From Martelella lutilitoris (lineage in GTDB: Bacteria; Pseudomonadota; Alphaproteobacteria; Rhizobiales; Rhizobiaceae), in NCBI RefSeq assembly GCF_016598595.1, contig NZ_CP066787.1, positions 62,001 to 126,000 on the forward strand: DNA of 64,000 bases, written 5' to 3'. The position numbers were made by a program, and so were the translations under genes. Positions 54,433 through 63,416 of the stretch are shown piece after piece. Below the pieces are notes generated by a model, which was given only the letters and a program-made list of their open reading frames with translations, was not told the DNA's origin and ran no database searches. Each line of letters starts with the position of its first letter. The first letter of the stretch is position 1.

Positions 54433-55599
54433 TCAGCCGGGCAGCTCTGACATCGCCTGCCGGATTTCCTGCGCACGCGGGTCGTCGGGAGGCAGGGTCT
54501 CGGCGAGCCTGTTGGCGGTCAGATATGCCTCCCGCGCCTTCGCCGCCTCACCGAGGACGCGATAGGCGTTGCCCAGTCGCATCCAGCCATCCAGGTCATC
54601 AGGGTCGTCCCGCAGCCGCTCGGCCAGCCGCTCAACCATCGAGCGAATAAAGGCGGCCCTGTCGTCCTCGCTCATGTCCGCTGCGGCGGCGACATCGCCC
54701 GCGGTGGGGCCCGGCGTATCGCCGCCAGCCGTGGGCGCGAATGCCGCGAGGCTGACCGGCTCGCGGCCGAGCGTCTCGCCGATGCTGTTGGCCTGCGCGA
54801 CGAACGCCTCCATCCAGGGCGCGGGGCCATTGGCCGCGTCCAGCCGGGCAATCAGCAGATCGTGGGCCTCCGCGCCGTCGCCCGCCTGATCGAGCGCGAT
54901 GGCCTCGTAGTACGTGGCCGCCGGATTGGACGGATCCATGTCGCGTGCCCGTCCGATGGCCGCGCGGGCCGCGGGCGTCACGATCCCGTCATCCGCGGCG
55001 ATCAGCGCCTCGGCGTATTGCGACAGGATGGCCGAACTGGCATCCGGGCGCTCGGTCACGTTCTCCATGGCGGATACCGCATCCCTGTAGCGGCCCATGC
55101 GCATGTAGGTTTGGCCAAGCAACATCCACCCCTCGGTCGGGCCACCGCCCGGATCGCTTTGCAGGCGCTCCAGCAAACGTACCGTCAACCCGGCGATTTC
55201 AACCTGCTGGTTTCGCTCCGCCTCACGCTCGGCGAACGCGATGCTCGGCATGTCGGGCGATCCCAGTTGCAGGTAGAGCGCTGCCGCGGCCACAGGCACC
55301 GTCAAGGCGGTCGCCCAGACGACGACGCCGGCGGAGCGACCCGACATGGCCGGCCGCGCGCGTTGGCCTTTCCGTTCCAGCGACAGGATACGCCGCTTGA
55401 TCTCGATCCGGGCGGCGCGGGCTTCCTCCGGCGAGATCAGGCCGCGTTCCGCATCGGCGTCCACCTCCCGCAGCTGATCGGAGAGGATGGAAATGGAGCC
55501 GTCGGTTCGGTCGGAAACCTTCGATCCGAAGGACCGCAGTGGAAGCAGCAGGAAACCTGCGGCAAGCAGCGCCAGAAACGCAAAGACAATCCAGAGCAT
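54433..55599 (-). CDS. ccmI: CcmI cytochrome c maturation protein
   Basis: The 388-residue protein has an N-terminal membrane helix (about 3-20) and a cytoplasmic loop ending with R-I-E-I-K-R-R-I-L. A second helix (about 92-110) follows, then a large periplasmic domain with TPR repeats (about 150-370; W-M-L-L-G-Q-T-Y-M-R-M-G-R-Y). CcmI binds apocytochrome c and hands it to CcmFH. ATG overlaps the ccmH stop (TGATG). Confidence 0.9.
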   Translation of the reverse strand: MLWIVFAFLALLAAGFLLLPLRSFGSKVSDRTDGSISILSDQLREVDADAERGLISPEEARAARIEIKRRILSLERKGQRARPAMSGRSAGVVVWATALTVPVAAAALYLQLGSPDMPSIAFAEREAERNQQVEIAGLTVRLLERLQSDPGGGPTEGWMLLGQTYMRMGRYRDAVSAMENVTERPDASSAILSQYAEALIAADDGIVTPAARAAIGRARDMDPSNPAATYYEAIALDQAGDGAEAHDLLIARLDAANGPAPWMEAFVAQANSIGETLGREPVSLAAFAPTAGGDTPGPTAGDVAAAADMSEDDRAAFIRSMVERLAERLRDDPDDLDGWMRLGNAYRVLGEAAKAREAYLTANRLAETLPPDDPRAQEIRQAMSELPG

Positions 55600-56075
55600 C
55601 ACGGCTCATTCCTTTCGCGCTGCGCCAACAGTTCGGAAACCCGGCGCTCTTCTTCGGCGCTCAGGCCTGCCTTCGCCTTGCGCCGACCGGACCTGGCAAG
55701 GACCGCGACCACACCGCCGGCCCCCAGCAAAAAGAGTGCGAGCGGCGTCAACCAAAGAGCATAGGTTTCCGGTTTGAATGGCGGTTTCAACAGGACATAA
55801 TCGCCATAGCGCGCCTGAATGTAATCCAGCACCTGCTGATCGGTGTCTCCGGCAACCAGCCTTTCACGGACCAGCAGCCGCAGATCGCGCGCAACGCCCG
55901 CGTTCGAGCTGTCGATGTCCTGGTTCTGGCAGACCACACAGCGCAAGTCTTTGGAGATCTCTCTCGCACGGGTCTCAAGGATCGGATCAGCCAGCATTTC
56001 GTCGGGTTCGACGGCATGGGAGGCAAGCGGCAAGGCGATCACGATCAGGATCGTCAGCACGACAATTCGGATCAT
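55599..56075 (-). CDS. ccmH: CcmH (CcmL-type) apocytochrome thiol reductase
   Basis: The 158-residue protein has a signal peptide ending S-H-A-V and the thiol motif L-R-C-V-V-C-Q-N-Q-D-I (about 44-54), then a C-terminal membrane anchor (about 108-128). It reduces the heme-binding cysteines before heme attachment. Its ATG overlaps the ccmG stop by four bases. Confidence 0.93.
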   Translation of the reverse strand: MIRIVVLTILIVIALPLASHAVEPDEMLADPILETRAREISKDLRCVVCQNQDIDSSNAGVARDLRLLVRERLVAGDTDQQVLDYIQARYGDYVLLKPPFKPETYALWLTPLALFLLGAGGVVAVLARSGRRKAKAGLSAEEERRVSELLAQRERNEP

Positions 56076-56635
56076 GTTCCCGCTCCTGTTGCAGCACGTG
56101 CCTGCGCGAGCGCGGTTGCGAACTTCTCTTCCGCCTCTGCGCCGACGACCGGGCCGACATAGCGGAAAAGAACCGTGCCGTTGCCCGAGACGATGAAGGT
56201 TTCCGGCACGCCTGAAATGCCCCACTCGATCCCGGCGCGGCCGTTCAGATCGGATCCGATCCGCTCATAGGGGTTGCCCAGGTTCTCCAGCCAGGCGCGC
56301 GCGTCCTCGGGCTTGTCCTTGTAGTTGATGCCCATGAGTCGCACGCCGCCCTGTTCGACCATTCGGGTCAGGACCGCATGTTCGGCCCGGCAGGGGACGC
56401 ACCAGGAGGCGAAGACATTGACCACGACCGGCGCAGGATTGTCCGTCAGGTCCGCCCGTGACAGGCCGGGCACACCCACGTGATCCACCGGCGCCAGATC
56501 GAATTCCGGTGCCGGCTGAGAGATCAGCACCGACGGGATCGCGTTCGGGTCGCGGCTTGGATTGAGGCCCCAGAGAAAGAAACCGCCGACAATCAGCGCA
56601 ATCAGGATCGGCAGGGCGGCGAGGGCTCGGGTCAT
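56072..56635 (-). CDS. ccmG: CcmG/DsbE thioredoxin-like cytochrome c maturation protein
   Basis: The 187-residue protein has an N-terminal membrane anchor and a thioredoxin fold with W-C-V-P-C (about 80) and cis-Pro in G-V-P-E-T-F (about 145). It keeps apocytochrome or CcmH thiols reduced. GGAG precedes the ATG. Confidence 0.93.
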   Translation of the reverse strand: MTRALAALPILIALIVGGFFLWGLNPSRDPNAIPSVLISQPAPEFDLAPVDHVGVPGLSRADLTDNPAPVVVNVFASWCVPCRAEHAVLTRMVEQGGVRLMGINYKDKPEDARAWLENLGNPYERIGSDLNGRAGIEWGISGVPETFIVSGNGTVLFRYVGPVVGAEAEEKFATALAQARAATGAGT

Positions 56636-56639
56636 GGAC

Positions 56640-58640
56640 TTACTCCGCCGGCGTTGCTTGTGGTTTCGGAATAGTAGCGCGGCGCGGCGCACCGACCCGC
56701 AGGCGCCGATCCGAAAGCGACAGACCGCCGCCCAGCACCAGAAGCGCCGCCCCGATCCAGATGAAATTGACCAGCGGCTCGTAGAGGATTCGCAAGGTCC
56801 AGGCCCCAGATTGCGCCGCGCCCTCCGCGGCCGGCTCGGCCAGCGAGGCGTAGAGGTCGCCCGCCAGCGTCGAGCGGATGGCAGATTCGGTGGTCGTGCT
56901 CTGGGCGACCGGATAGAAACGGCGCTCGGGGTAGAGTGTCGTGACGGGTGCACCATCGCGCGTGACCACCAGCGTGCCGCGGTCGGCGACATAGTTCGGA
57001 CCCTGCACCCTTTGGACACCGTCGAAGCGCACGTCGAAACCTGCGATCTCGGTCACGGCGCCGGATTGGACGAAAACAATTTTCTCGGATTTCCAGGCGC
57101 TCGACCCGACGAAGCCGAAGACCGCCACGGCAAGTCCCGCGTGTGCCAGCGTCATGCCGTGGGCCGCGCGGGGCAGGTTGCGCGCCCTCCGAACAGCCTG
57201 CGCGAACGGCACATCGAAGAGTCTGATCCGGGCCGCCCATTCCCGCAATGTCGCCAGAAGGAGCCAGGTGGCTATCGCGATTGGAAGATAGGCCAGGGCG
57301 GGCCCGCCCTCGGTCAGGTACCAGACCGCAAGTGCGGCCAGCCCTGACAGCAGCGCGACAAAGCGCAGGCGCTGGAATACCCCCTTCAGGTCGGCGCGTT
57401 TCCACGACAGGAGCGGCCCGACGGCCATGATCGCCAGCAACGGCAGCATGATCGGTATGAAGGACGCGTTGAAGAACGGTGGTCCGACCGAAATCTTCTG
57501 ATCGGCCAGGGCTTCGGTGAACAGCGGATAGAGCGTGCCGACCAGCACGGTTCCGGTGGCCACGACCAGCAGCAGGTTGTTGATCAAGAGGCCACCCTCG
57601 CGACTGATCGGCGCGAAGAGGCCGCCGCCTTCCATCGACGGGGCGCGCCAGGCATAGAGCGCGAGCGAGCCGCCGATGGAGAGGCCCAGCAGGCCGAGAA
57701 TGTAGAGGCCTCGTTCGGGATCGACGGCGAAGGCGTGGACGGATGTCAGAAGGCCCGACCGGACGATGAACGTGCCCAGCAGAGACAGCGAGAATGTCAG
57801 GATGGCCAGCAGGATCGTCCAGCTTTTGAAGGCATCGCGCTTTTCGGTGACGATGGCCGAATGCAACAGCGCCGTGCCCAGAAGCCAGGGCATGAAGCTG
57901 ACATTCTCCACCGGATCCCAGAACCACCAACCGCCCCAGCCCAGTTCGTAGTAGGCCCACCATGATCCGAGCGCGATGCCCGCCGTCAGGCTCATCCAAG
58001 CCGCCAGCGTCCACGGCCTGACCCAGCGGGCCCAGGCCGCGTCGACACGGCCCTCGATCAGTGCGGCAACCGCGAAGGAGAAGACGATCGAGAACCCGAC
58101 ATACCCGAAATAGAGAAGCGGCGGATGCATCGCCAGCCCCACATCCTGCAGCAGCGGATTGAGGTCGTTGCCATCCAGCGGCGGCGGGAACACACGTTCG
58201 AACGGGTTGGAGGTCAGCAGCAGGAAGGATAGGAATCCCGTGCTGATCCAGGCTTGCACGGACAGGGTCCGCGCCTTCAGCGCATCGGGAATGTTCGTCC
58301 CGAGCAGGGCGACACCTGCGCCGAAAGCCGCGAGGATCAGCACCCAGAGCAGCAGAGACCCCTCATGGCTTCCCCAGGTCCCTGCGATCTTGTAGAGCAT
58401 CGGCTTGAGCGAATGCGAGTTCTCGACGACATTCGCCACCGTGAAATCGCTGACCATGAAGGAGCGCATGAGGGCGGCGAACGCGATACCGATGAAAACC
58501 AGCTGAGCGAGCGCCGATGTCCGCGCACTCCGCATCCAGACCAGATCGCCGCGCGAGGCGCCGAGGATCGGTAGAACGCTTTGCACCAGGGCAATGATCA
58601 GCGCCAGTGCCAGCGCGAATTGTCCGATTTCAGGTGTCAT
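56640..58640 (-). CDS. ccmF: CcmF heme lyase subunit
   Basis: The 666-residue protein has about 14-15 membrane helices. The heme-handling WWD signature W-G-G-W-W-F-W-D-P-V-E-N (about 230) and the surrounding His residues are intact. CcmF transfers heme to apocytochrome c with CcmH and CcmI. It starts the operon ccmF-ccmG-ccmH-ccmI; ccmA-E are not in the window. A CueR-type promoter lies just upstream. Confidence 0.95.
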   Translation of the reverse strand: MTPEIGQFALALALIIALVQSVLPILGASRGDLVWMRSARTSALAQLVFIGIAFAALMRSFMVSDFTVANVVENSHSLKPMLYKIAGTWGSHEGSLLLWVLILAAFGAGVALLGTNIPDALKARTLSVQAWISTGFLSFLLLTSNPFERVFPPPLDGNDLNPLLQDVGLAMHPPLLYFGYVGFSIVFSFAVAALIEGRVDAAWARWVRPWTLAAWMSLTAGIALGSWWAYYELGWGGWWFWDPVENVSFMPWLLGTALLHSAIVTEKRDAFKSWTILLAILTFSLSLLGTFIVRSGLLTSVHAFAVDPERGLYILGLLGLSIGGSLALYAWRAPSMEGGGLFAPISREGGLLINNLLLVVATGTVLVGTLYPLFTEALADQKISVGPPFFNASFIPIMLPLLAIMAVGPLLSWKRADLKGVFQRLRFVALLSGLAALAVWYLTEGGPALAYLPIAIATWLLLATLREWAARIRLFDVPFAQAVRRARNLPRAAHGMTLAHAGLAVAVFGFVGSSAWKSEKIVFVQSGAVTEIAGFDVRFDGVQRVQGPNYVADRGTLVVTRDGAPVTTLYPERRFYPVAQSTTTESAIRSTLAGDLYASLAEPAAEGAAQSGAWTLRILYEPLVNFIWIGAALLVLGGGLSLSDRRLRVGAPRRATIPKPQATPAE

Positions 58641-58672
58641 GTCGATTCCTCGTCAATCTCTCGTTTTGGCGG

Positions 58673-58703
58673 TGCATGCCGCCTTCCCGGACTGGAACGT
58701 CAA
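58673..58703 (-). promoter_or_regulatory. CueR-type promoter of the ccmFGHI operon
   Basis: TTGACG (58703-58698), a 19-base spacer TTCCAGTCCGGGAAGGCGG, then CATGCA (58678-58673) on the minus strand. The dyad is less symmetric than at copA but has the same spacing, 33 bases before ccmF. Confidence 0.65.
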
Positions 58704-58768
58704 GTCCGGTATCGGCACCCGGTCTCACATTGCCGTTAGTTGGATCATTGCCGTTTACCCGGTCCGGC

Positions 58769-59782
58769 CTACGGCATTACGGCGAACTGATGGGCGGTAC
58801 TGTTCGTGGCAATCGTCTGGCGAAGCTCCAGCGTCTCGGGATCGAGAATCCACAGTTCCGGCTTGCCGGCACTGCTCACCAGCAAGGCATCCTCAACGCG
58901 CGCCATGTGGTAAGGTTCAGGTCCGACGTTGACTTCCAGGCGTTCACCGGTCGACCGGTCGACACGCACAACGAGATTGCGTTCACGCGCGCTCGACCAG
59001 ATCGCGTCCGGGTCAACCGCTACGCCATGCAATTCTCCGCCGATGTCGAACCTGTCGAGGATCTCGCCGCTGTCGGCATCGACGATGGAAACGGTTCCGT
59101 TGAAGGATTCGCTGACGATCAGTTGACGGGTATCGGCATCGAGCTGGATGTGCTTGGGTGGCCCCTGCAGCTTGAAATTTCGCGTCACGATCCCGTCCTC
59201 CGGATCAAGCACACTGATCGTTGCGTTGCCGGCGTTGGAGACAAGGAAGTTTCCGGTCTTCGGATCGGCGACCGCATATTCCGGAATCGGGCCGGTGGCG
59301 ACCGTCGCGGTGACCTGGCCACTCTCAAGGTCAATTACCGAAACAGCATCGAGCCCGGGGTGGGTCACGGCGGCAAACCGTTCATCCGACGAAATCCCGA
59401 CATGGTGAACGATGCCCGGCACCTCGATTCGGCGCCGAATTTCGCGACTGTCAGCGTCAACCAGCGTTACCAGACTTACCGCGTCCGGCTTGGCCGTGTT
59501 TCCACCCCCGTGATGGGCCGCGTGCTCCTCTTCCGAGACGGCGGCCGGCTTGGCCACATCGCCGGGTGTGGATTCCGACAGGCTGCCGGCCACCAGTATG
59601 CCCCGTTCGGGCGCACCGGCGAGACCGTGGACGTTATCGAGCCCTTCGATGCGACCCATCTCATTGAAGGATCGATCCAGATGAAGCACTGTTCCGAGCT
59701 CGCCTTCGGGGATGTAGACGTCGGCAATCGCGGCGCTGCCGGTCATCAAGACCGCACTGAGTGTCAGGGTCGTGATGCGCAT
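58769..59782 (-). CDS. YncE-like periplasmic beta-propeller protein
   Basis: The 337-residue protein has a signal peptide ending A-I-A-D and about seven repeats of about 40 residues (V-S-V-I-D-L-E-S-G, I-S-V-L-D-P-E-D-G, V-S-I-V-D-A-D-S-G). A His-rich insert (E-E-E-H-A-A-H-H-G-G-G, about 84-94) may bind metal. Its function is not known; binding of DNA or cofactors has been shown for related proteins. Confidence 0.8.
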   Translation of the reverse strand: MRITTLTLSAVLMTGSAAIADVYIPEGELGTVLHLDRSFNEMGRIEGLDNVHGLAGAPERGILVAGSLSESTPGDVAKPAAVSEEEHAAHHGGGNTAKPDAVSLVTLVDADSREIRRRIEVPGIVHHVGISSDERFAAVTHPGLDAVSVIDLESGQVTATVATGPIPEYAVADPKTGNFLVSNAGNATISVLDPEDGIVTRNFKLQGPPKHIQLDADTRQLIVSESFNGTVSIVDADSGEILDRFDIGGELHGVAVDPDAIWSSARERNLVVRVDRSTGERLEVNVGPEPYHMARVEDALLVSSAGKPELWILDPETLELRQTIATNSTAHQFAVMP

Positions 59783-59835
59783 GATGTATTTCCTTTCATG
59801 GGTGTAATTGCGTCTATCGAGAACGTACGGACGGG

Positions 59836-59888
59836 ATTGCGACTATCAAGACAGCCTCGCGGCCTTTCATGTAAGCGTTTGTCGCAAT
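59836..59888. promoter_or_regulatory. Spaced inverted pair upstream of the YncE-like gene
   Basis: ATTGCGAC (59836-59843) and GTCGCAAT (59881-59888) lie 54-106 bases upstream of the minus gene. They may be binding sites of the nearby response regulator; there is no other evidence. Confidence 0.3.
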
Positions 59889-60005
59889 GCCGGAGCCTGT
59901 TACAGTGAGAGACAATTTTTTCGTGTAAAGACGGGCAAACACCGACGTGCCGGGCTGACGAGGACTCCGACCGGCACTTTCAGTACCGGTCCGGTTCCGT
60001 ACACA

Positions 60006-60320
60006 TCATCGTTTTCGGGCCTCCAGTTTGGCCAGCCGCCGCTCGAATTCATCCTCGTCGATTTCGCCGCGGGCATAGCGTTCACGAAGGACATCCATCG
60101 CAGTCTGACCATTCCCGGTGTCGGAGCGGTTGGAAAAGCCGCGAACCGCAAGAAAAATCAGACCGATGATAAGTGCCCAGAAAATCACCATCATCAGGCC
60201 TCCAAAGATACCGTGCCCACCCCACATCATGTGGCCGGAGCCATCGTAGATATCGGCCATGCCCGGCGTTGCGACGAAGAGGAGCGATCCTGCAGAGATG
60301 ACTGAGCCGTTGAGTTTCAT
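60006..60320 (-). CDS. SHOCT-domain membrane protein
   Basis: The 104-residue protein has a signal or first helix (about 1-22), a His/Met/Trp-rich loop (H-M-M-W-G-G-H-G) and a second membrane helix (about 42-60). The C-terminal SHOCT motif is D-V-L-R-E-R-Y-A-R-G-E-I-D-E-D-E-F (about 76-92). It overlaps the histidine kinase stop by four bases, so it belongs to the regulator operon. Confidence 0.8.
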   Translation of the reverse strand: MKLNGSVISAGSLLFVATPGMADIYDGSGHMMWGGHGIFGGLMMVIFWALIIGLIFLAVRGFSNRSDTGNGQTAMDVLRERYARGEIDEDEFERRLAKLEARKR

Positions 60321-61726
60321 GTCGTTGTCCTTTCCTGTTTCAGGGGTTCCGGTCCCAGCGGCAGCGTCACGGTCGCCACGAGGCCGCCTTCTGCCCGGTT
60401 GGTGAGGCCAATGTCCCCGCCATGCGCCCGGACGATCGTCCGGGCGATGGACAGTCCAAGTCCGGTGCCGCCGGTCTCTCTCGAGCGGGATTTCTCAAGC
60501 CTGAAATAGGGCTCGAAGACCTGTTCAAGCTCGCCGTCCGGTATACCGGGGCCATTGTCAGCGACGCGGATAATGGCGTGATCGTCCTCGCGTCCATAGC
60601 TGACATCAACCATTCCGCCATAGCGTTCGGCATTGTCGATGAGGTTGCGAAGCGCGCGCCGGACTGATTGCGACCGCAAGCGCAGGTGAATGGTTTCGCC
60701 CTCCTTCAGAGAAAAACCGTTCAGCATATCGGCGCGGAGTTGACCCAGAAACGCGCCCATTTCGACGGTCTCGTAGTCTTCCGAGCTTGTGATCCCGCGC
60801 GCGAAGGAAAGCGTCGAGTCCACCATCTCCTGCATCTCCTCGATTGAGGTTATGAGGCTGTCGCGTGTTTCCCGCTCGTCGACCATCTCCGAGCGAACGC
60901 GGAGTGCCGTGAGAGGCGAGCGCAGGTCATGTCCAAGGGCCGCGAGAAGCCGGGTCCGGTCCGCGAGGAAGCGGGTCAGCCGGGCCTGCATCCGGTTGAA
61001 TGTCCGGGTCAGGTCGCGCACCTCGGCGGGTCCGATCAAGGGCAGTGGTCTGACATTTTCGCCGCGCCCGAGACTGTCGGCGGCACGGGACACGCGCAAG
61101 AGCGGGCCAGTCAGACGGGTCAGAAGAAACCAGCAGGCGGCAACAAGAATAATGGCAGCCGTGAGCCCGAAGCTCAGGAAAGAGGCCCAGGGCCATTGCA
61201 GGGGCGGGCGCTCGAACCGCGTGCCGACATTGAGCCACTGTCCGCCCGTCAGGGCGATGGACAGCTGCATCTCGATGGCCGACAGATCGCCCCGCATCAT
61301 CGCCAGATGCATTTCCGCCATCTCGGGCGCCATATGCGGCATCGGAAGGATGCCGTGATCGACCTCGTGCACCTCCACGCGAATTTCACGGTTGTCCTTG
61401 GCTCCGAGAAGACCACGCACTCTTGCCTCGATAGCACCGCTGTCCGCGTGGCTGTCGTGATCGACGGTCGGTGTATCAGACAGGTCAAAGCGCACCAGCG
61501 GTGAATTCGCCGCGCGCAGAATGGCCGGTTCCAGCGTTGCCGGCGCTTCCTCGATCAACCGCGCGACGTTCGCGGCCCGCCCCGCTGCCTCGAAGCCGAG
61601 CGCGGCCCGCACGGCCAGGCCGCGCTCGTCAACGAACAACCAGAGGCTGACCGCTTGGGCGGCGGCGAGTGCCGCGATGATTAACAGGACCAGTTGGCCG
61701 CGCAGACTGTCAAAGAAGCGCCACAT
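60317..61726 (-). CDS. Sensor histidine kinase
   Basis: The 469-residue protein has two membrane helices (about 10-30 and 185-205) around a periplasmic sensor region rich in Met and His (M-P-H-M-A-P-E-M-A-E-M-H-L-A-M-M), which may sense copper. HAMP, then H-D-L-R-S-P-L-T phospho-acceptor (about 268), N-box N-L-I-D-N-A-E-R-Y (about 360), D-N-G-P-G-I-P and G-T-G-L-G-L-S follow. ATG overlaps the response regulator stop (TGATG). Confidence 0.9.
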   Translation of the reverse strand: MWRFFDSLRGQLVLLIIAALAAAQAVSLWLFVDERGLAVRAALGFEAAGRAANVARLIEEAPATLEPAILRAANSPLVRFDLSDTPTVDHDSHADSGAIEARVRGLLGAKDNREIRVEVHEVDHGILPMPHMAPEMAEMHLAMMRGDLSAIEMQLSIALTGGQWLNVGTRFERPPLQWPWASFLSFGLTAAIILVAACWFLLTRLTGPLLRVSRAADSLGRGENVRPLPLIGPAEVRDLTRTFNRMQARLTRFLADRTRLLAALGHDLRSPLTALRVRSEMVDERETRDSLITSIEEMQEMVDSTLSFARGITSSEDYETVEMGAFLGQLRADMLNGFSLKEGETIHLRLRSQSVRRALRNLIDNAERYGGMVDVSYGREDDHAIIRVADNGPGIPDGELEQVFEPYFRLEKSRSRETGGTGLGLSIARTIVRAHGGDIGLTNRAEGGLVATVTLPLGPEPLKQERTTT

Positions 61727-62448
61727 CAATCCAACTCCGTCACATCGGCGGCAAGGCAATATCCGCCACCGCGCACGGTCGTGATCAGCCGGGGCCTGGA
61801 TGGATCGGCCTCGATCTTTCTGCGAAGGCGGCTGATCTGATTGTCGATCGTCCGATCGAGCGGGGAGGCCGCGCGCCCTGCAGTGAGATCGAGAAGCTGA
61901 TCACGGTTGAGGACGAGGCGGGGCCGTTCGAGCAAGACAACCAGAAGCTTGAGTTCCGAACCGGTGAGATCGATTTGCGCACCGTTTTCATCGGTCAACA
62001 ACCGGCTGTCGGTATCGAGAGTCCATTGTGCGAATGCGATGCGTCTTCCCGAGAGTTTTCCGGCATAGGTCTCGGGCAGGGATGAACGCCGCAGGATGGC
62101 CTTGATCCGCGCAAGCAGCTCTCGCGGATTGAATGGTTTGGCCAGATAGTCGTCCGCGCCGATTTCGAGCCCGACGATGCGATCCGTCTCTTCGCCAAGC
62201 GCCGTCAGCATCAGGATCGGTACGCCACCCGTGGATGACAGACGGCGGCAGACCGACAGCCCGTCCTCGCCGGGCATCATGACATCCAGAACGATCAGAT
62301 CGTACTGACCCATCGCGAGCTTGGCGTCCATCTCGACCGCATCCCGCGCCGAGGTCGCACGCAGGCCGTTCTTCTCCAGATAGCGCGAAACCGAGTCTCG
62401 GATTTCGCGATGATCGTCGACGACGAGGATATGAGGCTGATCGTTCAT
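61726..62448 (-). CDS. OmpR-family response regulator
   Basis: The 240-residue protein has a receiver domain with D-D (about 11-12), phospho-acceptor Asp in V-L-D-V-M-M-P (about 54) and Lys in L-A-K-P-F (about 104). An OmpR/PhoB winged helix ends V-R-G-G-G-Y-C-L-A. AAGGA precedes the ATG. Divergent from the EF-hand gene, it is likely to regulate the envelope or copper response together with its kinase. Confidence 0.92.
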   Translation of the reverse strand: MNDQPHILVVDDHREIRDSVSRYLEKNGLRATSARDAVEMDAKLAMGQYDLIVLDVMMPGEDGLSVCRRLSSTGGVPILMLTALGEETDRIVGLEIGADDYLAKPFNPRELLARIKAILRRSSLPETYAGKLSGRRIAFAQWTLDTDSRLLTDENGAQIDLTGSELKLLVVLLERPRLVLNRDQLLDLTAGRAASPLDRTIDNQISRLRRKIEADPSRPRLITTVRGGGYCLAADVTELD

Positions 62449-62618
62449 GTTCTTCCTTCTAACGGTTGCCGCATTGGTTTCCCGAAGAGATTTGTCACGA
62501 AATGTAACAGGGGCGGCGCTTGTGACACGGCGATACAATACCGTTGTTTCCTCGCATTTCATCACGGCCTAACGCTGCCATATGAAATCTATCGAAACCG
62601 AAACATGAGGAGATAACG

Positions 62619-63206
62619 ATGACCCGCAAAACCCTGCTCGCAGCGACCGTTTTGGCCGCAACTGCAATCGGAGGAGCCGCGATCGCGGATTCCAATCACG
62701 GACATGGGGGCCAGTCCGGCCCGAAGGATCGCGCTGGCATGATGCAGGGCGGTTCCGGAATGATGGGCAACATGGGCGGCATGTCCGATATGATGGGCAT
62801 GATGAAGCGCATGCACGGCCAGATGATGGGCGGCGGCATGATGGGCGGAATGGGTCCGATGGGCGGCGGAATGATGCAGATGTTCGACGCTGACGGCGAC
62901 GGCACGGTGACGCCCGAGGAAATGCGCGCCGGACTGCAGGCCAAGCTGACCGAATACGACAGCGACGGTGACGGCACCCTGTCTATCGAGGAATTCGAGG
63001 CGCTGCACAGCGCGATGATCCGCGAGATGATGGTGGATCGCTTCCAGCATCTGGATGCCGATGGCGACGGCGCCATCACAGCCGAAGAAATGGCGGCGCC
63101 GGCCGACAAGATGGAGCGCATGCAGAAGATGCGCGACGCAATGGGGCAGATGCAGCCCGGCGAGAGCCCCGGCATGGGCGACGGCGACATGATGAACAAC
63201 GATTGA
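62619..63206 (+). CDS. Met/Gly-rich EF-hand protein, exported
   Basis: The 195-residue protein has a signal peptide ending A-I-A-D and a Met-Gly-rich segment (about 40-88; many M-M-G repeats, His) that could bind Cu(I). Three EF-hand loops D-A-D-G-D-G-T-V-T (about 91), D-S-D-G-D-G-T-L-S (about 114) and D-A-D-G-D-G-A-I-T (about 147) follow. It likely acts in the periplasm as a metal buffer. It is divergent from the two-component genes. Confidence 0.85.
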   Translation: MTRKTLLAATVLAATAIGGAAIADSNHGHGGQSGPKDRAGMMQGGSGMMGNMGGMSDMMGMMKRMHGQMMGGGMMGGMGPMGGGMMQMFDADGDGTVTPEEMRAGLQAKLTEYDSDGDGTLSIEEFEALHSAMIREMMVDRFQHLDADGDGAITAEEMAAPADKMERMQKMRDAMGQMQPGESPGMGDGDMMNND

Positions 63207-63216
63207 GCGCTTTCGG

Positions 63217-63238
63217 GCGTCGGCCTATGGGCCGACGC
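63217..63238. terminator. Hairpin after the EF-hand gene
   Basis: GCGTCGGCC and GGCCGACGC form a perfect 9-bp stem with loop TATG. No T-run follows, but it lies just after the stop. Confidence 0.6.
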
Positions 63239-63308
63239 TCGTATCCGGCACCGAGGCACGGTTTGCGAAACGGTGCTGACCTTCCCTGCTTTGACGGAGG
63301 CAGACCTC

Positions 63309-63401
63309 ATGAGCCTTGAAATGATGACCGTTTTGCTGGTTCTCGCGACAACTGCGATCATGCGGGGACGGCTCAAACCGATCAGGCAGTCGTTCGAATA
63401 A
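63309..63401 (+). CDS. Very small membrane peptide, 30 residues
   Basis: ATG 63309 follows GGAGG by seven bases. The product is M-S-L-E-M-M then a hydrophobic helix and a basic tail ending S-F-E. It lies between the EF-hand gene and the DUF302 gene, 15 bases before the latter, whose own ribosome site is separate. Short, but the ribosome site and topology support it. Confidence 0.5.
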   Translation: MSLEMMTVLLVLATTAIMRGRLKPIRQSFE

Positions 63402-63416
63402 CCGAAGGAGATTGAA

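Noticed and set aside
63270..63308. Another CueR-like box (GACCTTCC ... GGAGG)
   Set aside because: The half-sites are about ten bases apart and the second is the ribosome site of the small peptide; spacing does not match the other sites.
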